Source: Hyphomicrobium sp. (GTDB lineage Bacteria > Pseudomonadota > Alphaproteobacteria > Rhizobiales > Hyphomicrobiaceae). Taken from it: a stretch of DNA of 64,000 bases. The stretch spans positions 37,686 through 101,685 of the forward strand of contig NZ_WBUE01000013.1 in the NCBI RefSeq assembly GCF_009026145.1, given 5' to 3'. The position numbers were made by a program, and so were the translations under genes. Positions 37,293 through 45,328 of this stretch are shown piece by piece (the first letter of the stretch is position 1; every line of letters starts with the position of its first letter). Below the pieces are notes generated by a model. It did no database searches, was not told the DNA's origin, and saw nothing but the letters and a program-made list of their open reading frames with translations.

Positions 37293-39389
37293 TCAAGCCG
37301 CCGACGAGCTGCGGGGGCCATCGGTCGCGGGCCGCTCGATGACGGCATTGCGCAACAGGAGGGTAGCTTCCATCGCCGACAGGAGAGGCCCGAAGAACGG
37401 ACCCTGCGCCTGCTCGCAGCCGGCGGCGAGCAGAAATACCGCCTGCGCCTGCGTTTCGACGCCATCGGCGATGGTGTCGGCACCGAGTTCGCGCGCGATT
37501 TGCACGGTGGCACGTACCGCGCGTGCGCAGGCTGGGCTGCGCAAGGCGTCGGCGACAAGCGACCGCGGGATTCTCAAGCGCTGCACCGGCGCGCTCGCCA
37601 GATAGCCGATCGACGAGTAGCCACTGCCGAAGTCCGCGATCGACATGCGGAAGCCCTGATCGCGCAGCGCCTGCAGCGTTGATGCACCGCGCTGGGCGGC
37701 CTGCATCAGCACCGGCTCGGCAAATTCGAGCTCAATTCTGTCCGCTTCGACCCGGTGCCGCTCCAGGCATGCCTTGAAGTCGGCGGCGAGCTGCGCGGCC
37801 GCCTTCAACTGGCCGCTGCACAGTTGGACGGCGAGGACGGGCGGCGCCAGATCATGGTCCTGCCACTGGCGCATCTGCCGGCAAGCCTCCTCCATCACCC
37901 AATCTCCGACGGCGAGGATCGTGCCCGCCCGCTCGGCAATGGGTATGAAGACTGAAGGCTTGATGATGCCGCGCGATGGGTGGTTCCATCGCACGCAAGT
38001 TTCGAGGCCCACGATGCGCCCGGTGGCGATCTGCACCTGCGGCTGGTAGAGCAGCTCCAGCTCGCCGCGCGCGATGGCCGTTTGCAGCTCGCGCGCGAGC
38101 AGCACGCGGGTATGGACCTTGTGGTCGAGATCGGATTCGTGAAAGCGGTAGCAATTGCGCCCATCGCCCTTGGCACGATAGAGCGCGAGGTCAGCTTGCA
38201 CCAGGATATCGGGCGGCGCGCCGGTCGCATCCGTCACCTGCGCGACGCCGATGCTACAAGTGACGGCGACGTCGTCGTGGCCGATGGTGTAGCGCCGTGC
38301 GAGTGCCGCACCGATTTTCTCGGCCAGCGTGCCGGCATCCGAGGGGCTCGAGATGTTTCGCTGCAGGATGGCGAACTCGTCGCCGCCAAAGCGGGCGACG
38401 AGATCATCCTGGCGTACCGTATTCCGCAGGCGGTCGGCGACCTCGACGATCAATGCGTCTCCAGCCGCGTGCCCGAGCGTGTCGTTGACATCCTTGAACC
38501 CGTCGAGGTCGAGGAACAACACGGCAAAATCCGACTTGTTCCGGGTGCGCTCGCGAAAGGCCGCATTGAGATGCTCCATGAAGGTACGGCGGTTGGCGAG
38601 GCCGGTCAGCGGATCCTCGCGCGCCAGCGCGGCGATGCGGGCGTTGGCCGCGTCGAGCTGGTGGGCGAGGCGCACGTCTATGGTCAGGATCAGCATGGTG
38701 GCGCCGAGGAACATGAAGGTCGAGGTGGCGACGGCAACTGCCAGCCAGTACTGGTCGATCTCCATGCGCGGCGCGGTGCATATCGTCCCGGGCGCGAACT
38801 GAGCGGCGGCCATGCCGGTGTAGTGCATGGCGCAAATGCCGACGCCCATGGCCAGCGCGCCGAGCAGCCGCTTGCCGATGACGTCTGCCGTAGTGCTGCG
38901 GCGCAGCCTGAAGGCGAGGGACAGGGCCAGCGCCGAGGCGGCGATGGCCAGCACGACCGATCCGATGGCGATTGTCGTGTCGTAGGTGACCGGCGGGGCG
39001 ATATTCATCGCCGCCATGCCCGTGTAGTGCATCGAGGCTATGCCGATGCCCATCGTCACCGCGCCAACGGCGAGATTGGTCAGGTCGAGTGCGCGGCTGC
39101 TGACGATGTAGAGGGCAAACCCCGAAACGACGATGGCGATGAGCAGTGAGACGACGGTGCCCTCGAGGTCGTAAGACATGGGGATCGGCAACTTGAAGGC
39201 CAGCATGCCGACGAAGTGCATGGACCAGATACCCGTACCCATGGCGATAGCGCCGCCGGCGAGCCAATAGGCGGCGGCCCAGCCCCTGGTCGTCGAGATG
39301 TGAGCCGCGAGCGCAAATGCAACATAGGAGGCGGCAACGGCGACGAGGAGTGAGAGCCCGACAAGCTCAAGCGAATAGGTTCCAGTCAT
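37293..39389 (-). CDS. MHYT-GGDEF-EAL membrane sensor protein with degenerate EAL
   Basis: The 698-residue protein starts with seven membrane helices carrying three MHYT-type motifs ('MHFVGMLAF', 'MHYTGMAAMN', 'MHYTGMAAAQ'), thought to bind copper and to sense oxygen, CO or NO. A GGDEF domain follows ('VARFGGDEFAIL', near residue 335) and looks active. The EAL domain is altered: 'EAL' reads 'ETC' in 'VGLETCVRWNHPSRG', the 'NLS' region reads 'VQLCSGQ', the 'DDFG' motif reads 'IADFGSGYSS' and 'KID' reads 'RIPRSLV'. A phosphodiesterase that has lost these metal ligands would be inactive, so the protein is probably a diguanylate cyclase with an EAL-derived sensor. Confidence 0.94.
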   Translation of the reverse strand: MTGTYSLELVGLSLLVAVAASYVAFALAAHISTTRGWAAAYWLAGGAIAMGTGIWSMHFVGMLAFKLPIPMSYDLEGTVVSLLIAIVVSGFALYIVSSRALDLTNLAVGAVTMGIGIASMHYTGMAAMNIAPPVTYDTTIAIGSVVLAIAASALALSLAFRLRRSTTADVIGKRLLGALAMGVGICAMHYTGMAAAQFAPGTICTAPRMEIDQYWLAVAVATSTFMFLGATMLILTIDVRLAHQLDAANARIAALAREDPLTGLANRRTFMEHLNAAFRERTRNKSDFAVLFLDLDGFKDVNDTLGHAAGDALIVEVADRLRNTVRQDDLVARFGGDEFAILQRNISSPSDAGTLAEKIGAALARRYTIGHDDVAVTCSIGVAQVTDATGAPPDILVQADLALYRAKGDGRNCYRFHESDLDHKVHTRVLLARELQTAIARGELELLYQPQVQIATGRIVGLETCVRWNHPSRGIIKPSVFIPIAERAGTILAVGDWVMEEACRQMRQWQDHDLAPPVLAVQLCSGQLKAAAQLAADFKACLERHRVEADRIELEFAEPVLMQAAQRGASTLQALRDQGFRMSIADFGSGYSSIGYLASAPVQRLRIPRSLVADALRSPACARAVRATVQIARELGADTIADGVETQAQAVFLLAAGCEQAQGPFFGPLLSAMEATLLLRNAVIERPATDGPRSSSAA

Positions 39390-39482
39390 CTCTTCTTGGG
39401 CTACGCGAAGGAGAAAAGCTTAATAGTCTTTAACGAAGCCGCGCTGACGTCGGCCAAACGCGGCACACGGACTATCAGTCTC

Positions 39483-39498
39483 ACGTAACGATTTACGT
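39483..39498. promoter_or_regulatory. Palindrome upstream of the MHYT gene
   Basis: The sequence acgtaa-cgat-ttacgt is a perfect 16-bp palindrome about 95 bp upstream of the MHYT start, in the 164-bp gap before the next gene. Its symmetry fits a dimeric regulator. The regulator is unknown. Confidence 0.4.
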
Positions 39499-39553
39499 TG
39501 GCTTATGCTCGCGGCCGAAAGCGCTGCGCAAGGTCAGCGCCCCGACCTCCCGG

Positions 39554-39808
39554 CTACCTATGGACGGGGCGCACCGCGGCCATGATGTTGGTCTGCACGA
39601 CACCCTCGACCGGGGATATCTTCTCTAATATGGCCGTGCTCGCCTCGCTGCTCGTCCTGCAGTCGAGCTGGGCGACGAGCTTATCGTCGGCGAGAACTAC
39701 AACGTTGGCGAACTTGCAGTCACCAAGTTCGAGAGACTTGAGCTTATCGGCGACATCCGCGGCGTTGGCCGCGCGCAAGAGCTCGATGAAGAGGTAGACG
39801 TTGACCAT
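39554..39808 (-). CDS. Lrp/AsnC ligand-binding-like small protein (84 aa)
   Basis: The start chosen is the Met at 39808 ('MVNVYLFIELLRAANAADV'). The 84-residue protein has the beta-alpha-beta-beta pattern of the stand-alone Lrp ligand-binding (RAM-like dimeric barrel) domain, with 'VVVLADDKLVAQLDCR' and 'ILEKISPVEGVVQTNIMAAV' at the end. It has no DNA-binding part, so a regulatory or effector-binding role is only inferred. It is flanked by a basic peptide gene upstream and the MHYT gene downstream on the same strand. Confidence 0.7.
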   Translation of the reverse strand: MVNVYLFIELLRAANAADVADKLKSLELGDCKFANVVVLADDKLVAQLDCRTSSEASTAILEKISPVEGVVQTNIMAAVRPVHR

Positions 39809-39913
39809 GGGGCGGCTCCCGGTAGCCCTGCAATAGCTTTGCACGGCAAACGTGTACGGAGCCGGAACCGATCCGTGTGATTGAACGCAAAAGTCGACGT
39901 TTAGGGAGAGGGC

Positions 39914-40078
39914 TCAGGCCTTGGCCTTGGCGCCGCGGCGCAGGCCGGCCAGCTTCTTCAGCCGCTTGCGACCAGCGGCCGTGTTGCCCTGGTTGCGCGA
40001 GATCTTGGCGCGCGGAATGGCGCGCCGTGCCTTCTTCTTGCGGGTTTCGACGTTGCGGAGGCTGCGTGTGCTGCTCAT
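39914..40078 (-). CDS. Very basic small protein (54 aa)
   Basis: The minus-strand frame from an ATG at 40078 reads 'MSSTRSLRNVETRKKKARRA' and ends 'KKLAGLRRGAKAKA'. About 20 of the 54 residues are Lys or Arg and there are no acidic residues except one Glu. It is the size and charge of a nucleoid- or ribosome-associated peptide. It is not in any named family I know. It lies immediately upstream of the Lrp-like gene, about 105 bp away. Confidence 0.6.
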   Translation of the reverse strand: MSSTRSLRNVETRKKKARRAIPRAKISRNQGNTAAGRKRLKKLAGLRRGAKAKA

Positions 40079-40183
40079 GGCCTTCACCAAAATAAGTTGA
40101 CGCTTGCAGCCGCGACGGCCTTCGAAGCGCGAGCGGCTCCTCTAGGTCATCTTCGCCTGCGGCGCAAGTGCCGGCGCCTGCGG

Positions 40184-40202
40184 CTGACATAAAACCGTAA
40201 CA
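40184..40202 (+). promoter_or_regulatory. Pho box-like sequence upstream of btaA
   Basis: The sequence ctgacataaaaccgtaaca matches the PhoB-box pattern (two 7-bp half-sites of ctgtcat type with a 4-bp AT spacer) at about 15 of 18 positions. It lies 72 bp before the chosen btaA start. BtaAB betaine-lipid synthesis is induced by phosphate starvation in other alphaproteobacteria, so a PhoB site here is expected. PhoB itself is not in the window. Confidence 0.7.
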
Positions 40203-40273
40203 AGACTCCCTTAGCCGAGCCTGTCGGACTGCCAAAAGTGACGGAACGGTCACGAAAACACGGACAGGGATGC

Positions 40274-41536
40274 ATGGCCTCAACTCAGGATGCCATTGCC
40301 GCCGAGGAAGCTCCTCTGCGGCGGGAACGCAACAGGCGCTTACGTCAGGCCGTGCATCGCCACAGGGCAACGACGCGCCAGGGCATTCAAGAGCGGCTGT
40401 TCACGCTCGCTTTCAGCGGTCTCGTCTATCCCCAGATCTGGGAGGATCCGCTCGTCGATCTCGAGGCGCTGAGCGTCAAGGAGGGCGAGCGTCTCGTTGC
40501 CATCGCTTCTGGCGGGTGCAACGTGCTGAGCTACCTCGCGGCGGCGCCAATCAACGTAACCGCCGTGGACCTCAATCCGGCGCACGTGGCGCTCAACAAG
40601 CTGAAGCTCGCCGCGCTGGCGCACCTGCCTGACTATGAGTCCTTCCGCACCTTTTTCGCCGACGCTAACCGGCGTCAGAACATCGACGCCTATTTCGACT
40701 ATCTGCGCCCGCATCTCGATGCGGCGACGTGCAAATACTGGGAATCGCGCGACCGCCTGGGCCGGCGGCGCATTGGCTATTTCGCCTCCAATTTCTATCG
40801 CCACGGGCTGCTCGGCAATTTCATCACCGCGGGGCATCTCTTGGCCCGCGCGCATGGAAAGAACCCGCGCCGCCTGCTCGATGCCAGAACGCTTGACGAG
40901 CAGCGCCATATCTTCACGAGCGAGTTGGCGCCCCTGTTCACCAAGCGCCACATTCGTTGGCTCCTGGACAAGCCATCGGCGCTGTTCGGGCTCGGCATTC
41001 CGCCCTCGCAGTTCACCGCCCTCAAGGGCGACGAAGCCAGCATGGCGGACGTGCTGCTCGGACGTCTTCATCGCCTCGCCTGCGATTTCGACCTCAAGGA
41101 CAACTACTTCGCCTGGCAGGCCTTTGGTCGCCGCTACGCGACCAATGCCCGCGCGCCGCTGCCCCCCTATCTGCAGCGCGAGAGCTTCGAGCGGCTGCGC
41201 AAGCGCGTCGGCGACATGTCGGTCGTGCACGCCTCGTTCACCGAGCATCTCGCGGCACAGCCGGCGGGCTCGCTCGACGCCTACGTGCTGCTCGACGCGC
41301 AAGACTGGATGACGGATGTGCAGCTCGGGGCACTGTGGAGCGAGATCGTGCGCACGGCGAAGCCCGGCGCTCGCGTCATCTTCCGCACTGCCGGAGAGGC
41401 GACGATCCTGCCTGGGCGCGTGCCGGACGCGATCCTGTCACGCTTCAGCTACGATCGGCAGCGCTGCCGCGAGCTCACCGCCAAGGACCGCTCGTCGATC
41501 TACGGCGGCTTCCACCTCTACACGTTCATGGCCTGA
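40274..41536 (+). CDS. btaA: BtaA-like S-adenosylmethionine:diacylglycerol 3-amino-3-carboxypropyltransferase
   Basis: BtaA makes the diacylglyceryl-homoserine headgroup of betaine lipids. The start chosen is the ATG at 40274, with aggg 7 bp upstream (an earlier GTG at 40238 is open). The 420-residue protein belongs to DUF3419: 'FSGLVYPQIWEDPLVDLEA', 'LVAIASGGCNVLSYLA', 'INVTAVDLNPAHVALNKL' and 'VHASFTEHLAAQPAGSLD'. It is directly followed by the methyltransferase BtaB after 10 bp. Betaine lipids replace phospholipids when phosphate is scarce. The Pho-box-like sequence upstream supports this use. Confidence 0.92.
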   Translation: MASTQDAIAAEEAPLRRERNRRLRQAVHRHRATTRQGIQERLFTLAFSGLVYPQIWEDPLVDLEALSVKEGERLVAIASGGCNVLSYLAAAPINVTAVDLNPAHVALNKLKLAALAHLPDYESFRTFFADANRRQNIDAYFDYLRPHLDAATCKYWESRDRLGRRRIGYFASNFYRHGLLGNFITAGHLLARAHGKNPRRLLDARTLDEQRHIFTSELAPLFTKRHIRWLLDKPSALFGLGIPPSQFTALKGDEASMADVLLGRLHRLACDFDLKDNYFAWQAFGRRYATNARAPLPPYLQRESFERLRKRVGDMSVVHASFTEHLAAQPAGSLDAYVLLDAQDWMTDVQLGALWSEIVRTAKPGARVIFRTAGEATILPGRVPDAILSRFSYDRQRCRELTAKDRSSIYGGFHLYTFMA

Positions 41537-41546
41537 GGTCGGCGCA

Positions 41547-42212
41547 GTGGCCCATTCCGAGGTTTCGGCCGCGCAGCATATGGACGCCATCTACCGCTAT
41601 CAGCGGTACGTCTACGATGCGACGCGCAAGTTCTACCTGCTCGGCCGCGACCGGCTGATCGGCGAGCTGGCGCCGGCTCCAGGCGATCGTGTGCTCGAGG
41701 TCGCCTGCGGAACGGGACGCAACCTCATCGCCGCCGCACGGCGCTATCCCGAGGCGCGCTTCTATGGCTTCGACATCTCGACGGCGATGCTCGACACGGC
41801 CCGCGGCTCGATCCGCCACGCCGACCTTGAAGATCGCATTCGCATCGCTGCCGGCGACGCCACTGAATTCTCCGGCGAGCGGCTGTTCGGCGTTTCCGCC
41901 TTCGACCGCATCTTCATCTCGTACGCGCTGTCGATGATACCGCCTTGGCGTTCGGCCCTGCAGCAGGCGCTCGCCGCGCTCGCTCCGGGCGGCCGCTTGC
42001 TGATCGTTGACTTCGGCGGGCAAGGGCAGCTGCCAGGCTGGTTCAAGCGCGGCTTGCGCAGCTGGCTGGCTCGGTTCTCGGTTACCCCGCGCGATGAGCT
42101 GGCGGTCGAGCTTGACCGCATCGCTAACATGCCCGGCTTGAGGGTGAGCCACACTCAGCTCTATCGCGGGTACGCCGTCTATGCGGTGGTGACGAAGCTC
42201 GCCGGCAACTGA
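41547..42212 (+). CDS. btaB: BtaB-like N-methyltransferase for betaine lipid synthesis
   Basis: BtaB trimethylates diacylglyceryl-homoserine with SAM to DGTS. A GTG at 41547 gives 221 residues beginning 'AHSEVSAAQHMDAIYRYQR', and the ORF is 10 bp after btaA. 'YDATRKFYLLGRDRLIGEL' and the SAM loop 'VLEVACGTGRNLIAAARR' with 'YGFDISTAMLDTARGSI' are typical. The product would form the quaternary amine headgroup in the membrane. Its stop is 8 bp from the stop of the convergent DedA gene. Confidence 0.92.
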   Translation: MAHSEVSAAQHMDAIYRYQRYVYDATRKFYLLGRDRLIGELAPAPGDRVLEVACGTGRNLIAAARRYPEARFYGFDISTAMLDTARGSIRHADLEDRIRIAAGDATEFSGERLFGVSAFDRIFISYALSMIPPWRSALQQALAALAPGGRLLIVDFGGQGQLPGWFKRGLRSWLARFSVTPRDELAVELDRIANMPGLRVSHTQLYRGYAVYAVVTKLAGN

Positions 42213-42220
42213 CCGGCACC

Positions 42221-43237
42221 TCACGCCGCGAAGGCGCGTACCGCCAAGCCCGGCAAGAGGAGCGCCGCCGACCATAGCAGTGCCGACACGGCGCTGGCGG
42301 CGGCGAAAGGCCCAATGGGAAATTCCTCGGCGCCGGCAGCTATGGGCACCACGGCCCGGCGCATGCCGAGGAACTTGCTGGTGATGACGCTGAGCGCGCC
42401 GTTCTCCCGCACGAGCTTGCGCGCTCCGGGCACGGCGCGGCCCTTGTCGTTTATGAACCACACGTCCGAAAAGCTCTGCTTCGCGCGCCGGCCCGCCCCA
42501 TAGAAGAACAGATCGCCAAAGAAGGCGCCCGCGGCGCCGGCGAGAAAGATGATCCAGAAATCTCCGCCGGCGTACAGGTGCACGCCGCTGACAAAGGCGA
42601 ACAGCACCATCACCGGCACGAACAAGAGCGGCAGCGCAATGGCGTTGGCAAACGCCAAAGCGAACATGATGAGCGCCACGATCAGCTCGTGGCCGCGCAT
42701 GAACGCGAAGATCGGCTCCTGATAGGTGACGAACAGCACCGGCCACAGGATCACCCAAACCGCCCAAACGAAGGCGCTCGCGACGTTGGCGATCTGGAAG
42801 GGAACCTGGGGCATCGAGAACATGCCGGCGACGACGGGGATGACCGCCCGCACCGGCCCGACGAAGTGACCGAGAAACACGCTCCACAGGCCGTGCTCGT
42901 CGAAGAATTCCTCGCCCCTCGGTATGAGGTTGGGATGCGTCGTGAACGGCCAAATGTTGCCAATGCTGTCCTTGAAGTAGTGCCCGACCCAGTACGAGAT
43001 CGAGTAGCCGACCACGCCGCCGAGGCCGGCCGCCAATATGGTGGCGATAAGGATCGGCATGCCGACGCCGCTGGCTGCCAGCAGGAAGGCGAGCCCGGTG
43101 AGGATGGCCCAGCCCGGCCATACGATGGACAGGAAGCAGAGTGATTCCCCGAAGGCCACGAGGAAGGCGATGGGGATCGCCCAACTCTCTCTCTGCCGCA
43201 CCAAGGAGAGGACCGTCTCGACGAGGCTGTCGGTCAT
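42221..43237 (-). CDS. DedA-family membrane protein with a second DedA-like half
   Basis: The start chosen is the ATG at 43237 (338 residues; 43270 is an alternative). DedA proteins are inner-membrane flippase-like factors for lipid carriers and envelope homeostasis. The first 190 residues are a classic DedA domain ('SIVWPGWAILTGLAFLLAA', 'EEFFDEHGLWSVFLGHFVGP', 'VAGMFSMPQVPFQ'). After about residue 210 a second similar pattern occurs ('GGDFWIIFLAGAAGAFFGD', 'RRAKQSF', 'ALSVITSKFLGMRRAVVPIA', 'AAGAEEFPIGPFAAASAV'). A tandem domain is unusual; ordinary family members are about 200-220 residues. The lipoprotein gene upstream is 55 bp away. Confidence 0.85.
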   Translation of the reverse strand: MTDSLVETVLSLVRQRESWAIPIAFLVAFGESLCFLSIVWPGWAILTGLAFLLAASGVGMPILIATILAAGLGGVVGYSISYWVGHYFKDSIGNIWPFTTHPNLIPRGEEFFDEHGLWSVFLGHFVGPVRAVIPVVAGMFSMPQVPFQIANVASAFVWAVWVILWPVLFVTYQEPIFAFMRGHELIVALIMFALAFANAIALPLLFVPVMVLFAFVSGVHLYAGGDFWIIFLAGAAGAFFGDLFFYGAGRRAKQSFSDVWFINDKGRAVPGARKLVRENGALSVITSKFLGMRRAVVPIAAGAEEFPIGPFAAASAVSALLWSAALLLPGLAVRAFAA

Positions 43238-43292
43238 GAACGGGCTCTCAACAATGGGGGCCGAGGACAATGAAAGTGTGCGGCATCGAGCC

Positions 43293-43733
43293 TCAACCTC
43301 GCTGGCACCGGCGCTTCATCTCGGCGGCCAGCTCGCGCGATACCTCGCTCGCCAGCATGATGCCGCGCGAGACTTGCGCCGGCGTCAGATTGCCGGCCGA
43401 ACGCAGCACGGCGGGCGCGCGGTCGGCCTCGTTGCGGCCGTGTGCGAGCTCATCGCACGTGAGTTCTTTCTTCTTGCTCTTCAAGGCGAACAGGCGGACG
43501 CCGGAGGCATAGGCCTCGGGCGGGGCGTGCGCCTTCACCCAGGCGCGATCGCTGTCGTCGACGAGATAGCGCAAGGTGCGCTGGCGCTTGGCGACGCAGT
43601 CGCTCGAATCATCGACACAGGTGAGCCCCGAACTGGCTCCGGTGGTGACGTTGGGACCGGTACAACCGACAGGGGCGACGGGGGCAAAAAGCAAAAGCAG
43701 GACCGGAAGGTTCCGGCGGCGGTAGAGAATCAT
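43293..43733 (-). CDS. Putative lipoprotein (146 aa)
   Basis: The start chosen is the ATG at 43733. The signal sequence ends in a lipobox, 'LLLLFAPVAPVGC', with the lipidated Cys at position 24. The mature part carries three more Cys ('LTCVDDSSDCVAK', 'KKELTCDELAHGRNEAD') and a final helix ('SRGIMLASEVSRELAAEMKR'). No known domain. It lies upstream of the DedA-like gene in the same direction and 97 bp from the divergent oxidoreductase. Confidence 0.75.
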   Translation of the reverse strand: MILYRRRNLPVLLLLFAPVAPVGCTGPNVTTGASSGLTCVDDSSDCVAKRQRTLRYLVDDSDRAWVKAHAPPEAYASGVRLFALKSKKKELTCDELAHGRNEADRAPAVLRSAGNLTPAQVSRGIMLASEVSRELAAEMKRRCQRG

Positions 43734-43830
43734 TCTCGCTCCCTTGTCGGCGCGCCGCTTAAGCCCGTAGAAGGCCTCAATGGCGCCGTCAAGGCGAAAC
43801 GGCCAAGCTGCCGCGAGGAAGGGTCGGGAT

Positions 43831-44805
43831 ATGGCGCACGCAATCCGCATCCACGCCAACGGTGGCCCCGAAGTGCTGCAATGGGAGACGGTGGAGGTCG
43901 GTGCCCCGGGGCCCGGCGAGGTGCGCCTGCGCCAGAGCGCCGTGGGCCTCAACTACATCGACGTCTATCACCGCAGCGGGCTCTACAAGCTCGCCGCTTT
44001 TCCGGCCGTCATCGGCATGGAGGGTGCCGGCACGGTGGAGGCGGTCGGGCCGGGCGTATCGGAGCTCGAGGTCGGGGACCGGGTCGCCTATCCCGCCGTC
44101 CTCGGCGCCTATGCCGATGAGCGGCTGATTGCAGCCGACCGCGTCGTGAAGCTTCCCGGCGGCATCGATGACGTGACCGCCGCGTCGATGATGATGCAGG
44201 GCATGACCGCCCGCTACCTGCTGCGTGAGACGTACCGTGTGACGCGCGACACCGTGCTGTTGTGGCATGCGGCCGCGGGCGGCGTTGGGCTCATCGCGTG
44301 CCAATGGGCCAAGGCGCTCGGCGCCACCATGATAGGCACCGTCGGGTCGGAGGAGAAGGCGCAGCTCGCCAAAGCCGCCGGCTGCACGCATGTCATCAAC
44401 TACCGCACGGGGGACTACGTTGAGCGCGTGCGCGAGATCACCTGCGGCGCAGGCTGTGATGTCGTCTACGACGGCGTCGGCAAGGACACCTTTCCTTCTT
44501 CGCTCGATTGTCTCAGGCCGAAGGGGCTGTGGGTGAGCTTCGGTAACGCTTCGGGTCCCGTGCCGCCGTTCGATCTGCAGATCCTTTCCGCCAAAGGCTC
44601 GCTCTATGCGACGCGTCCGACCATCATGGCCTACACGGCGCGGCGCGAGGACCTTCTCGCCAACGCGCACGAGCTGTTCGACATGGTCGGCAAGGGCGCC
44701 ATCAGGATCGCCGCTTCCCGCACGTACCCGTTGCGCGACGCCGCGCAGGCGCACCGCGCTTTGGAAGCGCGCAAGACGACGGGATCGATCGTGCTCATCC
44801 CCTGA
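43831..44805 (+). CDS. qor: Quinone oxidoreductase, zinc-independent MDR family
   Basis: The start chosen is the ATG at 43831, giving 324 residues. Motifs of NADPH:quinone reductase are seen: 'VGLNYIDVYHRSGLYKLAAF', 'IGMEGAGTVEAVGPGV', the nucleotide loop 'LLWHAAAGGVGLIACQWAKA' and 'VVYDGVGKDTFPSSLDCL'. No zinc ligands are apparent. The enzyme reduces quinones with NADPH in the cytosol; the physiological substrate is uncertain. No operon partners are evident. Confidence 0.93.
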   Translation: MAHAIRIHANGGPEVLQWETVEVGAPGPGEVRLRQSAVGLNYIDVYHRSGLYKLAAFPAVIGMEGAGTVEAVGPGVSELEVGDRVAYPAVLGAYADERLIAADRVVKLPGGIDDVTAASMMMQGMTARYLLRETYRVTRDTVLLWHAAAGGVGLIACQWAKALGATMIGTVGSEEKAQLAKAAGCTHVINYRTGDYVERVREITCGAGCDVVYDGVGKDTFPSSLDCLRPKGLWVSFGNASGPVPPFDLQILSAKGSLYATRPTIMAYTARREDLLANAHELFDMVGKGAIRIAASRTYPLRDAAQAHRALEARKTTGSIVLIP

Positions 44806-45044
44806 TACTTCACCGGCGCGTGGCTTCTGCCGGTATGGTTAGCCGCCGGTAACCATGAGCGTGAAGAGCTGATTTCGGCTTGCGCAGAAGCGAGCCGAAT
44901 GCGCCGATTTGAGGCGCCCTTTGCGCGGCGCGTTCATACCTCGAGCCCGGCGTGATTTACCAGTTTTCATCGCCTCGCTGACATCCTTGATGCAGAGCTC
45001 GAGCGGCAACAGTCCGCGGCGTATCGGGTACGGGCGGGACGTAG

Positions 45045-45314
45045 ATGGCACGGCTGGAACTGGCTTCACACGGAATCGAGGAGAGCACCGATTACGGCTC
45101 GACGCCGGACGCTCTCTTCCAACTCGGCCTTATGTATTGCGTAGGCCGGGATGTGGAGATCGATCTCGTCGAGGCGCACAAGTGGTTCAATCTGGCAGCC
45201 ATGCGCGGCAATGACGACGCCAAGCACTACCGGTTCGAGATTTCCCGCGAGATGTCGAAGCTGCAGATCTCGCGTGCCCAGCGTCTCGCCCGCGAGTGGA
45301 TGGCCAAGCACTAG
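45045..45314 (+). CDS. Sel1-like repeat protein (89 aa)
   Basis: The 89-residue protein has a single Sel1-like helix-turn-helix unit ('PDALFQLGLMYCVGRDVEI', 'LVEAHKWFNLAAMRGNDDA') and a helical C-terminus. Such repeats mediate protein-protein contacts in signalling or secretion. Two or more repeats are usual; with one this is either a small adaptor or part of a bigger complex. It is convergent with the next gene, 14 bp apart. The 240 bp upstream (44806-45044) hold no gene I can support. Confidence 0.75.
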   Translation: MARLELASHGIEESTDYGSTPDALFQLGLMYCVGRDVEIDLVEAHKWFNLAAMRGNDDAKHYRFEISREMSKLQISRAQRLAREWMAKH

Positions 45315-45328
45315 ATCGGTGCTCGCCC

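Noticed and set aside
44839..45069. Possible minus-strand 76-aa ORF between qor and the Sel1 gene
   Set aside because: No family, no clear ribosome site, and it overlaps the start of the Sel1-like gene.
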